Below, piece after piece: positions 60,961-64,000 of a stretch of 64,000 nucleotides of DNA. Source of the stretch: Polaromonas sp. JS666. Lineage in GTDB: Bacteria > Pseudomonadota > Gammaproteobacteria > Burkholderiales > Burkholderiaceae_C. Below the pieces are notes generated by a model. That model saw only the letters and a program-made list of their open reading frames with translations. It did not search any database and was not told where the DNA came from. The DNA is taken from NCBI RefSeq assembly GCF_000013865.1, contig NC_007948.1:4889001-4953000 (forward strand), read 5' to 3'. The translations under genes were made by a program, and so were the position numbers. How positions within the stretch are numbered: position 1 is the first letter of the stretch; each line of letters begins with the position of its first letter.

Positions 60961-61587
60961 ATGCACAACCTGTGGACTCCCCTCTCCCGGCCACTGCCGC
61001 GAATTGCCCTGCTGACCGGCCTTGCGCTCTCGACAATCGCCGCGAACTCGGCAGCGCCGGCTCCGTCGGCATCGGTTGCCGGATCCGTTGCCGCAGACGC
61101 GTCGGCCTGCCCAGGCCTGTTGCAGCACAACTTCCTGCGACTGCAGGATGAAAAACCGCAATCGCTTTGCCAGTACCAGGGCAAGGTCGTGGTGGCGGTC
61201 AATACCGCCAGCTTTTGCGGTTTTACGTCCCAATACCAGGGCCTGGAAGAGCTTTATGCGAAATACAAGGACCGTGGGCTGGTGGTCCTGGGCTTTCCCT
61301 CCAACGACTTTTCGCAGGAAACCGGCAGCAACAAGGAGATTGCCGACTTTTGCGAAAACACCTTCGGCGTGAAATTCCCGATGTTCGCCAAAACCAGCGT
61401 CAGCGGCAAGGACGCCAACCCCCTTTTCAGGCAGCTGGCCGCCAAAACCGGCACCACACCACGCTGGAACTTTTACAAGTATGTGATTGCGCGGGACGGC
61501 ACCAGTGTCGCCAGCTTCAACTCCCTGACCGCCCCAGGAAGCCGCCAGTTCGTCAAAGAAATCGAAAAGCAGCTGGCCCGCCCCTGA
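60961..61587 (+). CDS. Glutathione peroxidase, probably periplasmic
   Basis: Thiol peroxidase of the glutathione peroxidase family, reducing hydroperoxides with thioredoxin or glutathione. ATG 60961 follows AAAGGAATTTCTGGC and gives a signal peptide (RIALLTGLALSTIAANSAAPA). The family motifs follow: VVVAVNTASFCGFTSQYQGL with the active cysteine, VVLGFPSNDFSQETGSN (glutamine and asparagine of the catalytic tetrad), and TTPRWNFYKYVI (tryptophan). 208 residues. A second cysteine in IADFCENTFGV can serve as the resolving residue. Confidence 0.93.
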   Translation: MHNLWTPLSRPLPRIALLTGLALSTIAANSAAPAPSASVAGSVAADASACPGLLQHNFLRLQDEKPQSLCQYQGKVVVAVNTASFCGFTSQYQGLEELYAKYKDRGLVVLGFPSNDFSQETGSNKEIADFCENTFGVKFPMFAKTSVSGKDANPLFRQLAAKTGTTPRWNFYKYVIARDGTSVASFNSLTAPGSRQFVKEIEKQLARP

Positions 61588-62054
61588 GCCCTTGGGTCGG
61601 TCAACCCTGACATAAAAATTACCATCTGGTCTCAATTTTGACTATGTGGTAATTTAACCCTTATGATGGGGGAATGCGCAGACTTTGTTGCCCCCCACCC
61701 CCTGCCCCCGCCTTTCTGCGGATGTCCCGCCTGCAGCGCGGAATTCGCCCTGCCCGGCTTTACGCGGGCCGCGGCGTGCGGCCAGGCGCCATTTCGTTAA
61801 CAAAAATTTACCAGGCGGAACCTCCCCCGGCCGGGAACTACCGGTGCACTGGCGTCCTCTTACACAGGTAAGTGCAGTCTGGAACTCCCAGCAGCGCCAG
61901 CAAAATAACAGTTTCACTGTTGCGAAGCCTTCCGGATCGATCTGGTCCGCCTGCAATCCCGGTGCGCCCCTCCTCCTCCCTCCCTCCCTCGTTCGCACCG
62001 GGGCGCTTCGCAGCATTTTTATCTTCCGGGCGCCGGCATGAGCAGCGCCTCCGT
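61588..62054. other. Decayed intergenic region downstream of the peroxidase gene
   Basis: About 470 bases with no gene. It opens with an AT-rich stretch containing a good promoter, then has a C-rich and GC-skewed region of no clear origin. Short frames on both strands show no recognisable protein. Probably decayed DNA together with the scrap at 62055-62273. Confidence 0.5.
61638..61667 (+). promoter_or_regulatory. Orphan sigma-70-type promoter
   Basis: TTGACT and TATGAT are separated by 18 bases in an AT-rich stretch. This matches 5 of 6 consensus bases at each box. No intact gene follows on the plus strand for 1.4 kb (purB). Confidence 0.5.
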
Positions 62055-62273
62055 CCTGCGAGCCATGGGGTGGACACCGGTTTTCTGGTGTTTAACGAGC
62101 ACACCTCCCCCAACCTCATCAAACCTGTTTGCGGCGGTTCGCACCTGAAGTTCATGGCCAGCGGCCTGATTGATTTTCACCGGGACTATTGGGATGCCTC
62201 CTAGGAGCTTTATGAAAAGCTGCCCTGGATCGGCGGCCTGATGCGCCGGCTGAAGCAACGCGCCCGGCAGTGA
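62055..62273 (+). pseudogene. Fused remnants of an FAD-dependent oxidoreductase and an NTF2/SnoaL-like protein
   Basis: Two scraps lie in one frame. The first, VDTGFLVFNEHTSPNLIK (from 62070), matches the N-terminal motif of a predicted NAD/FAD amine-oxidase-like protein (usual form VDTGFLVFNERTYPNLI). It joins at about 62125 to HLKFMASGLIDFHRDYWDAS, an amber stop TAG (62202), then ELYEKLPWIGGLMRRLKQRA and TGA. This second part is the C terminus of an NTF2/SnoaL-like protein (usual form HRDYWDAAEELYEKLP). The two genes are typically neighbours in related genomes, so a deletion probably joined them. Confidence 0.6.
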
Positions 62274-62323
62274 GCGCGGGTGACCGTCGCCGGATTTCCC
62301 CGGGAGCCGTGTTGCACGAGGCG

Positions 62324-62348
62324 AAAAAAAGCCCGGGAGGCCGGGCTT
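62324..62348 (-). terminator. Intrinsic terminator after the glutathione S-transferase gene
   Basis: On the minus strand AAGCCCGG-CCT-CCCGGGCTT is followed by a T run. It lies 22 bases after the transferase stop. Confidence 0.88.
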
Positions 62349-62369
62349 CTGTCAGATTCAGGTGGAATT

Positions 62370-62984
62370 TCAGCCCGGCTGGGTTTCCGTGAAGCTGGGA
62401 CGTAGAACCAGTTTTTCCTGCAATTTGGCCAGATTGGGATAGCTCTCGCGCCAGTTCACCTGGGCAAACCGCAGATCCAGATAGCCCAGCGCACAGCCCA
62501 CCGCGACATCCGACAGGCTGAAATGGATGCCACTGCAAAAAGCCTTCTCGCCAAGCCCCGTGCTCATGGCCTTGAGGGCGGCCTCGATTTTGCCCATCTG
62601 CCGCTGTATCCACGCGTCGCTGCGCTCATGGGCGCTGCGGCCTGCCCAGGTGGCCTCCAGCCGGGCCAGGATGGCCGCATCCACCAGGCCGTCGGCCAGG
62701 GCTTCCCAGGTTTTGACCTCGGCACGCTCGCGGCCCTGGGTGGGAATGAGCTTGCCCACGGGTGAGAGGGTATCCAGGTATTCGACAATCACGCGGGAAT
62801 CAAACACGGCCTCGCCGCCCTCCATGACCAGGCAGGGCACCTTGCCCAGCGGGTTCGAGGCGGTGATGGTGGTATTGGCCGCCCAGACATCTTCCAGCAC
62901 CATCTGGTAGTCGAGCTTTTTCTCAGCCATCACGATACGTACCTTGCGTACGTAGGGGCTGGTGGCGGATCCGATGAGTTTCAT
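62370..62984 (-). CDS. Glutathione S-transferase family protein
   Basis: Cytosolic GST-fold protein. ATG 62984 gives MKLIGSATSPYVRKVRIVMAEKKLDY, the thioredoxin-like N domain with the catalytic-position serine in SATSPYVRK. It continues with the glutathione-binding loop NPLGKVPCLVMEGGEAVFDSRVI (cis-proline VP, then E/D-S). The all-helical C domain follows, with SLSDVAVGCALGYLDLRF. 204 residues, close to the SspA/zeta-like GSTs of proteobacteria. The substrate is unknown. Divergent from purB. Confidence 0.93.
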   Translation of the reverse strand: MKLIGSATSPYVRKVRIVMAEKKLDYQMVLEDVWAANTTITASNPLGKVPCLVMEGGEAVFDSRVIVEYLDTLSPVGKLIPTQGRERAEVKTWEALADGLVDAAILARLEATWAGRSAHERSDAWIQRQMGKIEAALKAMSTGLGEKAFCSGIHFSLSDVAVGCALGYLDLRFAQVNWRESYPNLAKLQEKLVLRPSFTETQPG

Positions 62985-63144
62985 AGCGTGTGTAAATCGT
63001 GGTGCGTGGAAAAGCCATTCTATCGAGTAAGCACCCGCTCCGGCCGACACGGCCCGAAGGCGAGCAAATCTGCCAGGTTTTGGGCACCCCCGCTGCCACC
63101 GCGCGACCGGGCCATTCCCCGGGCGACCAGCCTACAATTGCGGC

Positions 63145-64000
63145 ATGAGCTTTTCTACCATCAACGCCTTGTCTCCGCTGGACGGCCGCTACGCCGGCAA
63201 ACTCAGCCAGTTACGTCCCCTGATGTCCGAGCAAGGCTATATGCACCGCCGGGTCCAGGTGGAAGTGGCCTGGTTCATCGCCCTTTCGGACGCGAAGTTT
63301 GCCGAATTCAAGCCGCTCAGCCCCGGGGCGCGCACTTACCTGCTGGGCCTCGTCAAGAATTTCTCGGAAAACGATGCGGTGGCCATCAAGGAGATTGAAA
63401 AAACCACCAACCACGACGTCAAGGCCGTGGAGTACTGGATCAAGTCCAAATTCGAAGCGCGGCCGGAATTGCAGGCGGCCGGTGAGTTTGTGCATTTCGC
63501 CTGCACCAGCGAAGACATCAACAACACCAGCCATGCGCTGCAGCTCAAAAGCAGCCGCGAGCTGGTACTGCTGCCGGCCCTGGACAAGGTGATTGCGCAG
63601 ATGCGCAAGATGGCGCACACCTACGCGGCGGAGCCCATGCTCAGCCGCACCCACGGCCAGACCGCCAGTCCGACCACGGTAGGCAAGGAAATCGCCAACG
63701 TGGTGGTGCGCCTGCAGGCGGCGCGCGAGAAAATCGCCGGCATCAGGCTGATGGCCAAAATGAACGGCGCCGTAGGCAACTACAACGCCCATCTGTCGGC
63801 CTGGCCCGACTTTGACTGGGAAGCCTTCAGCCGCAACGTGATTGAAACGCCCGAGCCACTGGGCCTGGGCCTGACCTTCCAGCCCTACAGCATCCAGATC
63901 GAGCCGCATGACTACATGGCCGAGCTGTTTGACGCCGTCGCCCGCACCAACACCATCCTGATCGACTTTGCGCGGGACGTCTGGGGTTATGTGAGCGTGG
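63145..64000 (+). CDS. purB: Adenylosuccinate lyase PurB (3' end missing)
   Basis: Cleaves succinyl groups from SAICAR and adenylosuccinate in purine synthesis. ATG 63145 gives MSFSTINALSPLDGRYAGKL, the typical start of the larger, E. coli-like PurB. The parts present are KTTNHDVKAVEYWIK, FVHFACTSEDINNTSHAL, MLSRTHGQTASPTTVGKE (catalytic histidine) and GAVGNYNAHLSAWPD. The window ends within the central helical region after about 285 codons. A TACAAT box lies 8 bases before the ATG. Confidence 0.96.
   Translation, partial: MSFSTINALSPLDGRYAGKLSQLRPLMSEQGYMHRRVQVEVAWFIALSDAKFAEFKPLSPGARTYLLGLVKNFSENDAVAIKEIEKTTNHDVKAVEYWIKSKFEARPELQAAGEFVHFACTSEDINNTSHALQLKSSRELVLLPALDKVIAQMRKMAHTYAAEPMLSRTHGQTASPTTVGKEIANVVVRLQAAREKIAGIRLMAKMNGAVGNYNAHLSAWPDFDWEAFSRNVIETPEPLGLGLTFQPYSIQIEPHDYMAELFDAVARTNTILIDFARDVWGYVSV

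Noticed and set aside
63211..63909. Minus-strand frame of 232 codons opposite purB
   Set aside because: Antisense shadow of a strongly supported gene.
1..64000. CRISPR array, prophage, IS transposase, rRNA
   Set aside because: I found no regularly spaced repeats, phage genes, transposase motifs or rRNA sequence; the hexanucleotide array and dispersed repeats have other structure.

Overview
The window is a high-GC chromosomal segment from a betaproteobacterium, most likely Burkholderiales of the family Comamonadaceae (Polaromonas/Rhodoferax-like). This is judged from protein family content and gene order (bamE/fur, tsaB-rimI-uracil-DNA glycosylase, purE-purK-tsaC, pgk-pyk-fba-purC, dprA-smg, yajC-secD-secF, fused indolepyruvate ferredoxin oxidoreductase) and from two families of short interspersed repeats. 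It is almost entirely core genome. There is no prophage, CRISPR array, rRNA or recognisable tRNA. The only large mobile element is one group II intron.

Layout. 1-3925: dapB (cut by the window edge), bamE and divergent fur, then hprK, ptsN and hpf (Ntr-type PTS regulation and ribosome hibernation). 4477-6888: patatin-like lipase and corA. 6981-10617: pyrF, with a complete group II intron carrying an RT/maturase-HNH gene inserted exactly at a copy of the pyrF start codon. 10899-16404: DMT transporter, uracil-DNA glycosylase-like protein, rimI, tsaB, dacB, SemiSWEET and cutA. 16417-21351: tsaC, purK, purE, a CnoX-like thioredoxin and purC. 21494-28613: fba, a PmrAB/QseBC-like two-component system with a divergent PAP2 phosphatase, pyk and pgk. 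28915-34998: azlCD, fmt, def, a LysM protein, dprA and smg. 35329-41066: a DUF1631 protein with a long Gly-Ser tract, then secF, secD and yajC. 41300-45692: the 1187-residue indolepyruvate ferredoxin oxidoreductase and a divergent Lrp-type regulator. 45811-51900: a secreted orphan, a MliC-like lipoprotein, mltA, a tiny membrane protein, a FixJ-type regulator, its sensor kinase and a nitrilase-family hydrolase. 51903-60652: yhdP-like AsmA protein, glnE, rfaE2 and a di-iron desaturase-like protein. 60961-64000: periplasmic glutathione peroxidase, a decayed region, a glutathione S-transferase and purB (cut by the window edge).

The genes serve central metabolism (glycolysis/gluconeogenesis, purine, pyrimidine and lysine synthesis), envelope building and protein export, tRNA t6A modification, translation initiation and termination processing (def, fmt, rimI) and nitrogen control (glnE, ptsN).

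The least ordinary signals are these. A dispersed GC-rich palindromic repeat, normally at gene 3' ends, is also present three times inside glnE in an open frame, so it appears to be translated. A second AT-richer repeat family is likewise translated inside the CnoX-like gene. The intron is flanked by 13-bp direct repeats carrying two pyrF start sites, and splicing could create a coupled mini-cistron. The indolepyruvate oxidoreductase is preceded by a partial in-frame copy of its own 5' end whose stop overlaps the real start inside a 15-bp inverted repeat. A PmrA-box-like direct repeat lies between the two-component system and its PAP2 neighbour. Two unrelated gene scraps are joined downstream of an orphan promoter.
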